From assembly GCA_003056245.1 (NCBI GenBank), contig MVDH01000001.1:2046716-2110715 (forward strand): a stretch of 64,000 bases of DNA. Direction: 5' to 3'. The DNA comes from Cellvibrio sp. 79. Lineage in GTDB: Bacteria; Pseudomonadota; Gammaproteobacteria; Pseudomonadales; Cellvibrionaceae. The stretch's first letter is position 1. Each line of letters starts with the position of its first letter. Positions 56,378-64,000 of this stretch are shown here, in pieces. The notes under the pieces are model-generated. The model saw only the letters and a list, made by a program, of their open reading frames with translations. It was not told where the DNA came from and did not search any database. The translations under genes and the position numbers were made by a program.

Positions 56378-58147
56378 TCAAGGGTGTAACACTAACGAGT
56401 GGAGATTATACGCTCCTGCTTTTGAGTAAATCCGTAACTTGTTGGCACCTTGTGACAATTTGACATCTGAAATTGTTACTGATTGGTAATTTTGTGATGC
56501 AGGTACATTTACGTCTGTATTTAAATTTTGATTATTCACATCCACATTAATTTTGCCGCCTTCAACTGACGCCTTAACAACGACAGCCAATTCATAAGTG
56601 CCAGCTTCATCCACGTGTAACGTATATTCCAACCATTCATCTGTCTCAAAATGAGTAACCACATAAGATTTTTTTGTCACATCAAATTCAATATCAACGC
56701 CTTCATTGCGATAAGTAGTGCCACGATTCCATGGCGTGCGCTCTTTACCGGTAGCGACGTGGTAATTTGCAGAATCCTTATCCCAATACGCGATACCACT
56801 GCGCCCCATATCAAAATCTACGGCCAACACAGTTGCACCGGATTTTTTAATACGGTGAATTTTATAAGGCACGCTGGCATGTGAATAAGGTTGGCGAAAC
56901 ATAGCATCAATCACTTCCGGGTGAATTTGATTATTCTCAAAACGAATATCTTCAGCTAATTGCAACAACGCTTTTTTTGCAAAAGCTGCAGATGGTTTTT
57001 CAACCTTACCATTCAAATAATCGATAACTTTTACATAGTCCGCGTTAGGTTTTACTTCCAATGGATTATTAAACCCAAGTTTTTTCAATGGCCACCAGGC
57101 CCAACCAATGTCTTGTGATTCCACCAACTCAATCGCATCAGTAAACCATAGATTGGAATTCTCGCCCGACTCACCCAACCAGATCGGCATGTTATATTTT
57201 TCACGCAATGCTAAATGGCCACTAATATCTGCCACGGTGTTGTTGTTCCAGTATTTGTGGAAACTCAGCACCAGGTTTTTGTTTTCTTCCGGTTTATCCC
57301 ATAAGGGCAAAATGCCAGCGTAATTATTGCCCCAGCAATTGCCTTCAATAATCACAATGTGTTTGTTATCCACTTCACGAATGGCGTTGGTGACATCCTG
57401 CAATAATTTTTTCAGCGGCGCGTTTTTGGTTTCTTTGCAGCCGTTTTTATCCGCTGCATTTTCAAAGCCCCAGTTGGGCTCATTGATAATATCGTAAGCG
57501 CCTATTGTCGGCTCATCCGCGTAGCGCTGCGCCAGTTTGCGCCAGAGTGCGATCATTTTTTGCTGGTTGGCTTCGCTTTGCCAAAGGGATGGGGTGTTCG
57601 GGTTGCGATCAGAAATCGCAAAATCATTGCCCTGCCCGCCAGGCGCCGCATGTAAGTCCAGAATTACATACATATTATTGGCTTTGGCCCAGGCGATTAA
57701 TTGATCGGTCATGGTAAAACCCTGTTCGAGCCAGGTGTTCTGGCCAGCGACGGGTTCTTGCTCAATGGGTAAGGTGTAAAGGTTGAAATGCATGGGCAAG
57801 CGCACTGAATTAAATCCCCATTGTGCCATCGCATCGATATCAGCCTTGGTTGTGTGGTTGGCAAGCCAGGCTTTATAGAATTCATCGGTCGCTTCTTTAC
57901 CCGCCAGCTCTTCAAATTTTGTACGCATCACATGCTGCTGCCCCAGATTGCCCAGCTTGAGCATGTAACCTTCTTGCAGCATCCACCCGCCCAGGCCCAT
58001 ACCGCGCAGCAGAACTTTTTCACCCTGCTCGTTCACGATGTAATGACCTTCGGTGCGCAAAAAACTTTGCGCATTAGCGATACTGGTGGCGAGACTGAAA
58101 CCGAGGAGAACAATAGATTGAAGAAGTGTGGACTTAATCGATTTCAC
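56378..58147 (-). CDS. Secreted GH5 glycoside hydrolase with C-terminal CBM6-like module
   Basis: 589 residues from a GTG preceded by GAGG. Signal peptide ends ANAQ. The GH5 barrel covers about residues 28-385: LLRGMGLGGWMLQEGYM, the INEPN motif with acid/base E223, and the nucleophile in WLGESGE (E326). A mid-region of about 60 residues follows, then a CBM6-like beta-sandwich (about 445-589) beginning DMGRSGIAYWDKD. The N-terminal GGWM pattern is typical of GH5 exo-/endo-glucanases acting on beta-glucans. It sits between GH16 and a divergent membrane AraC regulator, so beta-glucan is the likely substrate. Confidence 0.9.
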   Translation of the reverse strand: MKSIKSTLLQSIVLLGFSLATSIANAQSFLRTEGHYIVNEQGEKVLLRGMGLGGWMLQEGYMLKLGNLGQQHVMRTKFEELAGKEATDEFYKAWLANHTTKADIDAMAQWGFNSVRLPMHFNLYTLPIEQEPVAGQNTWLEQGFTMTDQLIAWAKANNMYVILDLHAAPGGQGNDFAISDRNPNTPSLWQSEANQQKMIALWRKLAQRYADEPTIGAYDIINEPNWGFENAADKNGCKETKNAPLKKLLQDVTNAIREVDNKHIVIIEGNCWGNNYAGILPLWDKPEENKNLVLSFHKYWNNNTVADISGHLALREKYNMPIWLGESGENSNLWFTDAIELVESQDIGWAWWPLKKLGFNNPLEVKPNADYVKVIDYLNGKVEKPSAAFAKKALLQLAEDIRFENNQIHPEVIDAMFRQPYSHASVPYKIHRIKKSGATVLAVDFDMGRSGIAYWDKDSANYHVATGKERTPWNRGTTYRNEGVDIEFDVTKKSYVVTHFETDEWLEYTLHVDEAGTYELAVVVKASVEGGKINVDVNNQNLNTDVNVPASQNYQSVTISDVKLSQGANKLRIYSKAGAYNLHSLVLHP

Positions 58148-58528
58148 AGAAAAACCTCTTATGTAATTTATTGTCCCCTTACCGGATTAATTTATTGTGT
58201 AAGGGATTTTTGTGAGGCTAGTCTAGGTATTAATGTGCAAATAAGCGTTCGAATAAAGCCCAGGCGAACGCATTCACCTCCCAGTTTTGACATACTGTAT
58301 TGCCAGAAACTGGTACCACGGGAAAAAATAACCGCATAAACAAGGGTTTAACGGATTTGCGGAAAAAATATCCAGCGGTAAAGATTTGTCATCTCCGATA
58401 TTGAATGGACAATAATAGCGAAATGATTTGTGCGGCAATTTTCTATCCGCAGCAGGCGATTGTTCTATACTCAATTGCACCGCATGCGGTCCTAACTATA
58501 ACGATAACCAACCTGATCACCGGTCAAC
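58148..58528. other. Divergent promoter region between GH5 and AraC genes
   Basis: About 380 bases between divergent genes. It contains a CCCTTAC/GTAAGGG inverted repeat at 58176-58205 close to the GH5 start, a plausible regulator-binding site. No gene supported. Confidence 0.5.
58176..58205. promoter_or_regulatory. Inverted repeat upstream of the GH5 gene
   Basis: Seven-base arms CCCTTAC and GTAAGGG separated by 16 bases, 29 bases upstream of the GH5 start codon. Could be an operator for the adjacent AraC-family protein; not established. Confidence 0.35.
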
Positions 58529-59692
58529 ATGAACGAAACTATTTTTAATATCCACGACTTGGTCCTGATGATGACCGCCGTGCAGTGTGCCTGCTTTGCA
58601 GTGCTGCTACTTGTTACTAATCCACCACAAAATAAAAGCAATTATTTCCTGGCGGCATTTTTGCTCGCCCACGCCTTTATCCCCATCCATGAATTGGTGC
58701 TGTGGGGCGCCGATTTCAAAATGATCGCGCTCGATAATTATCCGCGTTTGTTTTTGTGGATTGGTTTTGGCTATTACGTGGATGCGGTCCTGCTTTATCT
58801 TTATATCAAATCATTGGTGTACCAGGATTTCACCCTGCGCAAACGTGATGGGCTACACCTGATTCCTCTCGGATTCTTTGCCTTGTTCCTCGGCCTGACG
58901 TTTTATAACCACAGCCTGCAAGAACGCATTATGCTGATTGATGACGATATTTATATGTACAGCCCGGCGTATTTGATTGTGGATTTTTTATGCAAGGCCG
59001 CGCGTATCGGTTATTGCGTTGCGTGTTTGTGGCTGATTGCAAAATATCGCGACCAATTAAAAACTACTCACTCCAATATCGAGCGCGTGGATATTCGCTG
59101 GTTGGTATCGCTGGTAATCGGCTTCCTGATTATTGTGGTAACCGAAGCCTCACTCGCCTGTGCAAAAATCCTGCATTTGTTTATCGGCTTCCACCCACAT
59201 TGGTTCGAAATCATTGGCCTCACCGGATATTACGTAGTGTTTGTATTGGTACTCGCACTGGTATTTACCAGCATGCGTTATTTCTCCGGTTTTATCGCCG
59301 TCAATCAAAAAGACTTGAACAAAAAACCGGTTGAAGAAAAATTACTCAATACCGGTTTCGCCGAACGCATCGACGCCGCCATGCGCGAACACAAACCACA
59401 CCTGCAACCGGATTTAACTTTGGATATGCTGGCAGAAACACTGGATATTCCCGCACGCGATTTATCATTGGTTTTCAATCGCCATTTCGATAGCAATTTC
59501 TACGAATTTATTAACCGCTATCGCATCGAGGAAGCTCAAAAAATGCTCGCCGATCCAAAACATAAAACCAAAACGATCACCCATATTTATCTGGATGCGG
59601 GTTTCAACAGCAAATCGGTATTCAATACTTTTTTCAAGAAACACGTGGGGCAAACCCCATCGGAATATCGTCAGGCACATTTGCCGCAGTAG
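58529..59692 (+). CDS. Membrane-bound AraC-family transcriptional regulator
   Basis: 387 residues: seven hydrophobic segments in the first ~260 residues, then a C-terminal AraC-type helix-turn-helix domain (about 288-385). The first helix-turn-helix is LTLDMLAETLDIPARDLSLVFN, the second ITHIYLDAGFNSKSVFNTFFKKHVGQTPSEYR. A membrane sensor fused to AraC is common in polysaccharide degraders. Divergent orientation from the GH5 gene and proximity to GH16 suggest it controls this glucan locus, responding to an envelope or sugar signal. Inference from context only. Confidence 0.9.
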   Translation: MNETIFNIHDLVLMMTAVQCACFAVLLLVTNPPQNKSNYFLAAFLLAHAFIPIHELVLWGADFKMIALDNYPRLFLWIGFGYYVDAVLLYLYIKSLVYQDFTLRKRDGLHLIPLGFFALFLGLTFYNHSLQERIMLIDDDIYMYSPAYLIVDFLCKAARIGYCVACLWLIAKYRDQLKTTHSNIERVDIRWLVSLVIGFLIIVVTEASLACAKILHLFIGFHPHWFEIIGLTGYYVVFVLVLALVFTSMRYFSGFIAVNQKDLNKKPVEEKLLNTGFAERIDAAMREHKPHLQPDLTLDMLAETLDIPARDLSLVFNRHFDSNFYEFINRYRIEEAQKMLADPKHKTKTITHIYLDAGFNSKSVFNTFFKKHVGQTPSEYRQAHLPQ

Positions 59693-59758
59693 CAGCGAAT
59701 GTGCTTTTCTTTGACAACCCTCCCACAACCCATTAAGGTTCACTCCACTAGAAACATA

Positions 59759-59787
59759 CACGGTCTCCGCAACCGTGAACTTTTTTT
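59759..59787 (+). terminator. Terminator of the AraC-type gene
   Basis: Stem CACGGT/ACCGTG with a seven-base loop, then AAC and seven T. Confidence 0.65.
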
Positions 59788-59799
59788 GCGATTTTCAAC

Positions 59800-59935
59800 A
59801 TTCGTAGGAAAAGTGGCGCCCGCCATTTGGCCGGGTGGAGAGGCGTAATAGAAAACCCGCAAGGGGAATATGCCCGGAGCCCTGTATGTGCTCTAGTTGA
59901 CACCCGGCTTCCAGCCACTAACTGGAAGCCGTTAA
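59800..59935 (+). ncRNA. Possible structured leader RNA
   Basis: The stretch between the AraC terminator and the small gene at 59960 is GC-rich and can fold into several hairpins. These include a ten-pair stem CGGCTTCCAG/CTGGAAGCCG (59905-59931) and a bulged CCCGCCA/TGGCCGGG stem (59827-59846 region). No T run follows the last stem. It does not match a riboswitch class I can name. Speculative. Confidence 0.3.
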
Positions 59936-59959
59936 CTTAAAACATACAAGAGTCTCATC

Positions 59960-60218
59960 ATGAACAATTCAAATACATCGGACGTATCCGAAAATCCCCC
60001 TCCAAACATTAGAAAAGAACTCGTACAACTGTGCGACTCCTATCGCGAATTCCAATTATTGTGCGTTTTATTGCCAATCCACCAGCGTAATGCTCCGCCG
60101 CTTTGCCTATGACCTTGATGCGGATTGCACCGAAGGTATTGAGCGCTTTGCGCAATTGGTGGTTGATAAATCGGATGAGATTGATGCGCGGTTAAAACGT
60201 GTGTTGGATAAGGTTTAA
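59960..60218 (+). pseudogene. Small gene split by a one-base frameshift
   Basis: The ATG frame encodes MNNSNTSDVSENPPPN and then IRKELVQLCDSYREFQ before running to an early stop at about 60109. Another frame from about 60057 reads YCAFYCQSTSVMLRRFAYDLDAD, then CTEGIERFAQ through to a stop at 60218. Removing one T at 60056-60057 joins both into an acidic, helical protein of about 85 residues. The intact part looks protein-like, so this is either a fresh mutation or a sequencing error. No family recognised; no signal peptide. Confidence 0.6.
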
Positions 60219-60411
60219 TCTTGCCCTTCCCTCCTTTAAAAAGGAGAGAAGCTGTACTGCCATACTTATTTGCGCAACTCGTAACAATAGTTGCAACATC
60301 TGTCCCACATGAAGTGAACTACTAGAATGCGTTTCGAGTGGACTCAACACGCGACATTAATTTTTTGATTTCATACGATAAACACGAAAATTTTTGTTAC
60401 AAGGATCTCTA

Positions 60412-60548
60412 ATGAACGACAAAAAAAACCTGATGTCGGAAGCGACGAGCACTGGGAATGGGTACGTAAGAGAGCAGAGGCCAGATCCAAACAATGTGAA
60501 AACATTAGCGGTGATGGTTTCGATGACGCAGGACTAATTGCAGGCTGA
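60412..60548 (+). pseudogene. Very small gene with a frameshift in an A8 tract
   Basis: The ATG is preceded by AAGGA. After MNDKK the frame passes through eight A and becomes low-quality. The frame one base over reads PDVGSDEHWEWVRKRAEARS and then KQCENISGDGFDDAGLIAG to a stop at 60548, which looks protein-like. Nine (or six) A would restore a continuous protein of about 45 residues. A slippage-prone tract next to the start codon could give phase variation, or it is a homopolymer sequencing error. Confidence 0.5.
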
Positions 60549-60557
60549 GAGAAATCA

Positions 60558-60662
60558 ATGTCTTCTACAGATGCAGAAGAGTTCCCCAATGAACTGGAAG
60601 AATACAAACCGGAAGAGCGCAAGCCTAAGCTAGTCAAACCTCCTCCAAAGAAAGAATCATGA
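60558..60662 (+). CDS. 34-residue acidic/proline-rich peptide
   Basis: Starts nine bases after the stop of the preceding small gene, with GAGAGAA upstream. The product is Glu-rich (MSSTDAEEFPNELEEYKPEE) and then Lys/Pro-rich. It may be the second gene of a tiny operon. No family recognised. Confidence 0.4.
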   Translation: MSSTDAEEFPNELEEYKPEERKPKLVKPPPKKES

Positions 60663-60693
60663 ACGTTGATAAAATAAGTTGTAATAGTCGCGA

Positions 60694-60733
60694 CTAAATC
60701 TGACATTTCAGCATGAGGAAATGCCAGATTTAG
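60694..60733. repeat. Long inverted repeat
   Basis: Sixteen-base arms (CTAAATCTGACATTTC and GAAATGCCAGATTTAG) with one mismatch and an eight-base loop, between convergent genes. No T run follows on either strand, so it is not a standard terminator, though it may still stop transcription. Confidence 0.6.
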
Positions 60734-60755
60734 CCGCAACTAGCACATGTAAATT

Positions 60756-61277
60756 TTATAAAACCTCAACAACCACATTCTCATTTGCTTTCAACGAAAC
60801 CCGTCTCATCACGGCACCACCATCGTCTACCCCGGCTTCATTTTTCCAGATAATAAAAAATATCACGTAGTATTCACCAACAGGTAAATCCTTAAATGAA
60901 AATTGGTTTTTTTCATCGCATTTGGATTTTCTAACCAGTTCATGGTATTCCACAGGGTCCGGGGTGAATTTGGGCGGGTTATTTTTCATTAACACTTGCC
61001 CTTGAGAGTTATTACCGTAAATATTCAGAATGCGTTCGTTGGAATAGCCAGCAACAGGTAATAATTCCACGCCAAAACCAGCGCAGCCTTTTTTTTCCTT
61101 TTCGTTTAATTGTAAAAATGCAGAACCGCTGATGCTGGAGTTACCAGCAGATTGAATCCACTTTATTTCGTCGGCGTTAAATGGAGTTTTTACCTGCACG
61201 GGACCAGCGGCTTGCGAACAAACCGAAAAAAGGCCAGTAAGCATTGCTGTCATTATTGTGAGTTTAAGCTGCCTCAT
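60756..61277 (-). CDS. Secreted protein of unknown function
   Basis: 173 residues with a signal peptide (ending SQAA). The mature part contains ISGSAFLQLNEKEKKGCAGFGVELLP and a later FKDLPVGEYYVIFFIIW strand, a layout like carboxypeptidase-regulatory-like (transthyretin-type) beta-sandwich domains. Two cysteines (in KKGCAG and KSKCDEK) might form a disulfide. Probably periplasmic or surface. Family assignment is tentative. Confidence 0.7.
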   Translation of the reverse strand: MRQLKLTIMTAMLTGLFSVCSQAAGPVQVKTPFNADEIKWIQSAGNSSISGSAFLQLNEKEKKGCAGFGVELLPVAGYSNERILNIYGNNSQGQVLMKNNPPKFTPDPVEYHELVRKSKCDEKNQFSFKDLPVGEYYVIFFIIWKNEAGVDDGGAVMRRVSLKANENVVVEVL

Positions 61278-61340
61278 TGTTGATTGTCCTTTAATTATTA
61301 AATTGAACTGTGCGATAAATAGCGAGCGGATTAATGTACC

Positions 61341-61652
61341 TCAAACTTCACTTTTCCATTTATTCATTTCCTCCTGAATAAAATAACTAACAAGATCACT
61401 GTAAAGCTTTTCGATCACATCAGGATTTAGCCCTTGCGCAGCAGCCCATTCGCGGCGCTGCAATAACATCGCTTTAAAACGTTCGGGCGCGCGCACAGCA
61501 GTTTCAGAAGTTTTGAATTTTGCAGCGGCCTGGACATATTGATAACGCTGGCCAATCAGTTTGATAATCGCTGCATCAAGCAGATCAATTTCTGCCCTGA
61601 TATCTGCCATGTTTTCACAGGCGCCGGGTGAAAGTTTGTTGGTGATTTCCAT
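61341..61652 (-). CDS. Chorismate mutase / isochorismate-pyruvate lyase-like (AroQ fold)
   Basis: 103 residues with AGGGA before the ATG. The AroQ helical pattern is visible: MADIRAEIDLLDAAIIKLIGQRYQYVQAAAKFK, then VRAPERFKAMLLQRREWAAAQGLNPDVIEKLYSDLVSYFIQEEM. The sequence resembles PchB (isochorismate-pyruvate lyase) as much as monofunctional chorismate mutase; active-site residues cannot distinguish them by eye. No salicylate or siderophore genes are adjacent, so its pathway is uncertain. Confidence 0.88.
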   Translation of the reverse strand: MEITNKLSPGACENMADIRAEIDLLDAAIIKLIGQRYQYVQAAAKFKTSETAVRAPERFKAMLLQRREWAAAQGLNPDVIEKLYSDLVSYFIQEEMNKWKSEV

Positions 61653-61725
61653 TGAAAATTCCCTTGTATTGTTGGGTACGCGGGCACCAACTTACAAAAG
61701 TACCAGTGTATGGTCAATGATTGGC

Positions 61726-61758
61726 AAAAAAAAACCGCACAAGGCTTCCCTTGTGCGG
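61726..61758 (-). terminator. Terminator of the GH128 gene
   Basis: Ten-pair stem CCGCACAAGG/CCTTGTGCGG with a four-base loop followed on the minus strand by nine T. Confidence 0.93.
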
Positions 61759-61792
61759 TTTGGATGGTGCAAGGTTGCAAATGTATTGCGGA

Positions 61793-64000
61793 TTAATAGA
61801 CTTCAAAATCCCACAATGAAATTCCGTAACCGTTAGCGCGAGTTACGCCGAGGATACGCACGTAACGGCCCGTGCCGGAAACCGCTTGATCATCCACATC
61901 GCCATCACTGTTAAGTTCAGACTTTATGGTTGTCCAGGTAGTTGCGTTATCGGAAACCTGGATGTTGTAGGCTTTCGCGTAAGCGCCTTCCCATTTCAAC
62001 TTCACACGGCTGATGGTTTTGCTGCTACCGAGGTCTACGTAAATCCATTGGTTATCGATAAATTGACTGGCCCAACGCGTTGCAGTGTTGCCATCAACCG
62101 CTTGTGGTGCAGAGTTGCCACCCCACTCGTCTGATGATGCAACTGCCGTGCGATTCAATGCAAGATTCACATTACCAGCGGTGCTGCTTGCTACAGAACT
62201 GCTTGCCACACTGCTGGAACTTTTTGATGAGCTTGACGCGACCGCGATATTGTTCACTTGGAAGTCATACAGTGAATAACCGTAACCAGTTCCGCGCTCA
62301 GTACCATACACACGCACGTAACGGCCAGTACCGGAAACATTTAACACTTCACGACCACCAACACCGGTTGTGGTTTGGAAAATAGTTGTCCAGCTCGTAC
62401 CGTTAGTCGATGTTTGGATTGAGTAGCTTTTGCCATAAGCCGATTCCCACTGCAATACGATTTGATTGAAGCTGTGGCTCGCGCCCAGATCCACCATAAT
62501 CCATTGCGGATCAGCAGAAATACTCGCCCAACGTGTTGTTGTGCTCGCATCGGTTGCGTTTGCTGCTGCCCATGCTTCGCCTTCAGTCGTCGATGCAACT
62601 GTTGGACGATTCAGTGCGAGATTTCCAAACGGCGTCACCACAACACTGCTTGAGGAGCTCACAGCAGATGATGAGGATTTGGAAGAACTCACAACAGAGC
62701 TTGATGAGCTTTTTACTGACGAGCTGCTCGAGCTTTTACTGGATGAGCTAACAGTAACACTGCTCGAACTTCTGCTTGATGAGCTGATGACAACGCTACT
62801 TGAACTTCTTGACGAAGACGTAGCAACGCTGGAACTGCTTGCTGATGCGACAGTAAATTTCACCCAGTTCACATTGATTGCTTGATTAAATACCAAACGC
62901 AATTTGTGCGCGCCTGCTGTCAATGCGAGTTGAGAATTTACCGTAGCCCAGGTTTGCAATCCGCCGGTTGATGAAACATTGATTACCGCTTTTTGCACAC
63001 CGTCCACCAACACATTGATAGTGCCTGATGCTTCGCTAGCAACACGCAAACTCAAATCATAATTTGCAGCAGAACCGGTCACGTTGTATTCCACCCACTC
63101 GCCGGCAGCTACATCACTCAGGTTGAGGAAACCGGAAACGTCTTTGGTTTCTTCTACACGAATACCATTACGGGTTGCGTAATTTTCTGCTTGTACCAGT
63201 TTAGGTAAAGTGTGAACGCTGGTATCGCCATGCACCGGCATATTGACATAAATATTGCCGAGTTCAGCCAGCACACCAGATTGGCGATAATCAAACAAAC
63301 CATTGAACGGATGACCATTGCGACGACCAGTGAACCATGCATAGCGTTGCATATCCGCATTGTTTTCAAATGAATCCACCACTTGAATCAGCATGCGTTT
63401 TTGATCGTCCAACGTTTTTACGGTTTCCCACGCGGAGAATTCGGTCATCCAGACGGGCTTGCCGTATTTTTTAAATTCATTCACATACCACTCAACGCCA
63501 TTTACATCGGGCATGTAAGCGTGGATAGAAATTGCATCCACTTTACAGGTTGGGCAGAGACGGAAGAAATCATCGAAGTAATCGAACGGGCTGTAATAGG
63601 TAGTACCATTTTCCGTTACGCAATTACCGCAATAGTTCATCGCCACGCTGACAATTTTCAAACCAAATTCATTGGCGATTGCTTCCAGGCGCGGCCACTG
63701 TGCAACGGCTTGCGATGGCGTCATGTTCGCCTGATCGATAAAGTTTGGTTCGTTAAACGCGAGGATATATTTCACATCCGGATGTGCGGCGATATAAGCA
63801 CGCATCGCTTGATCGTTGAAATTTCCGTTCCATGCCATGGGTACAAATTCAACACCGTATTGTTGGTAAACATCTTTTACCGCGAGGTCCGGGCTGTGGC
63901 TCCAGTTGTACCACCAGCTGATGCCTTTGGAAATTACTGCAAGATCTTCTACCGAATGAGTGCCGTAACCCAAACCGCGCTTTTTACTTTTGCCGGCTTT
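61793..64000 (-). CDS. Secreted GH128 beta-1,3-glucanase with CBM6, Ser linkers and two CBM32 modules (5' end outside window)
   Basis: The frame stays open to the window end, so the N-terminus (signal peptide) is missing. The visible part starts KAGKSKKRGLGYGTHSVEDL and continues GISWWYNWSHSPDL, the GH128 beginning. The catalytic residues are in LAFNEPNF (acid/base) and VWMTEFSAW (nucleophile). A CBM6-like module follows (QAENYATRNGIRVEE...), then a long poly-serine linker, a CBM32 module, a second short Ser linker, and a final CBM32 ending SLWDFEVY. GH128 members cleave beta-1,3-glucan. It is preceded downstream by a strong terminator. It complements the GH16 and GH5 enzymes of the neighbouring locus. 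Confidence 0.9.
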   Translation of the reverse strand, partial: KAGKSKKRGLGYGTHSVEDLAVISKGISWWYNWSHSPDLAVKDVYQQYGVEFVPMAWNGNFNDQAMRAYIAAHPDVKYILAFNEPNFIDQANMTPSQAVAQWPRLEAIANEFGLKIVSVAMNYCGNCVTENGTTYYSPFDYFDDFFRLCPTCKVDAISIHAYMPDVNGVEWYVNEFKKYGKPVWMTEFSAWETVKTLDDQKRMLIQVVDSFENNADMQRYAWFTGRRNGHPFNGLFDYRQSGVLAELGNIYVNMPVHGDTSVHTLPKLVQAENYATRNGIRVEETKDVSGFLNLSDVAAGEWVEYNVTGSAANYDLSLRVASEASGTINVLVDGVQKAVINVSSTGGLQTWATVNSQLALTAGAHKLRLVFNQAINVNWVKFTVASASSSSVATSSSRSSSSVVISSSSRSSSSVTVSSSSKSSSSSSVKSSSSSVVSSSKSSSSAVSSSSSVVVTPFGNLALNRPTVASTTEGEAWAAANATDASTTTRWASISADPQWIMVDLGASHSFNQIVLQWESAYGKSYSIQTSTNGTSWTTIFQTTTGVGGREVLNVSGTGRYVRVYGTERGTGYGYSLYDFQVNNIAVASSSSKSSSSVASSSVASSTAGNVNLALNRTAVASSDEWGGNSAPQAVDGNTATRWASQFIDNQWIYVDLGSSKTISRVKLKWEGAYAKAYNIQVSDNATTWTTIKSELNSDGDVDDQAVSGTGRYVRILGVTRANGYGISLWDFEVY
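62637..62850 (-). repeat. Poly-serine linker repeat
   Basis: Low-complexity stretch coding for about 70 residues of mainly Ser with Val, Arg, Lys and Thr, joining CBM6 and CBM32 of the GH128 protein. Such linkers are characteristic of Cellvibrio-type secreted enzymes and are recombination-prone at the DNA level. Confidence 0.85.

Noticed and set aside
60371-60739. 122-residue minus-strand frame
   Set aside because: It runs antisense through the small plus-strand genes and a long inverted repeat, and is Ser-rich shadow sequence.
60680-60745. Integron attC-like site
   Set aside because: The inverted repeat lacks the RYYYAAC/GTTRRRY core sites expected of attC, and there is no integrase or cassette array.
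62637-62850. Tandem repeat that could look like a minisatellite or CRISPR
   Set aside because: It is the in-frame poly-serine linker of the GH128 protein; there are no spacers or regular repeat units.

Overview
The window looks like a chromosomal segment of a polysaccharide-degrading gammaproteobacterium, most likely Cellvibrio or a close relative in the Cellvibrionaceae. This is inferred from gene content, not from a search. The signs are secreted glycoside hydrolases with poly-serine linkers, many discoidin (F5/8 type C, CBM32-like) modules, a TonB-dependent receptor paired with a serine-linker lipoprotein, and ordinary gammaproteobacterial housekeeping genes (lepA-lepB, hrpA, mutS-fdxA, mlaA). 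I saw no phage, insertion sequence, CRISPR array, rRNA or tRNA.

Layout. 1-7 kb (minus strand): lepA-lepB, a small secreted protein, a trimeric-type porin, and a three-gene operon (precursor, DUF692 MNIO enzyme, DUF2063 partner) that should make a cysteine-rich, probably copper-binding peptide of the HvfA/bufferin type. 7-11 kb: hrpA. 11.7-19.1 kb (plus): three consecutive secreted carbohydrate-active proteins. These are a CBM32/beta-helix protein, a CBM32/GH18 protein that shares its N-terminal architecture, and a CBM6/GH71-99-like protein split by a one-base frameshift. 19-26 kb (minus): JmjC/cupin-8 protein, a possible heme-oxygenase-like diiron protein, hybrid histidine kinase, membrane acyltransferase and CorC-like protein. 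26-32.8 kb (plus): exosortase-type acyltransferase, tonB-exbB-exbD behind a strong Fur-box candidate, MATE transporter, small unknown proteins, polysaccharide deacetylase and a small dimeric-barrel protein. 32.8-39.6 kb (minus): an unknown 514-residue protein and a five-gene archaic (Csu-type) chaperone-usher pilus operon. 40-45 kb: a small membrane protein behind a near-consensus promoter overlapped by a Fur box, then mutS, fdxA, a PilZ protein and mlaA. 45.5-51 kb: lipoprotein, TonB-dependent receptor and a periplasmic TonB-C-like protein. 51-53.6 kb: small VOC/SRPBCC proteins. 53.7-59.7 kb: a beta-glucan locus with GH16, GH5 and a membrane-bound AraC regulator. 59.9-60.7 kb: a cluster of very small genes, two of them apparently frameshifted. 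60.7-64 kb: a secreted unknown protein, a chorismate-mutase-like protein and a GH128 beta-1,3-glucanase truncated by the window end.

How it fits together. The GH16, GH5 and GH128 proteins, each with carbohydrate-binding modules, suggest extracellular attack on beta-1,3-glucans. The GH18 and GH71/99-like proteins suggest attack on other fungal or algal wall polymers. TonB-ExbB-ExbD would energise receptors such as the one at 47.4 kb. The pilus operon suggests surface attachment.

The most unusual observation is the GH16 protein. A discoidin module with its two halves in swapped order (circularly permuted) appears to be inserted inside the catalytic domain. The other notable items are the MNIO peptide operon, the lipoprotein/receptor/TonB-C-like trio, and three single-base frameshifts that are either real lesions or assembly errors.
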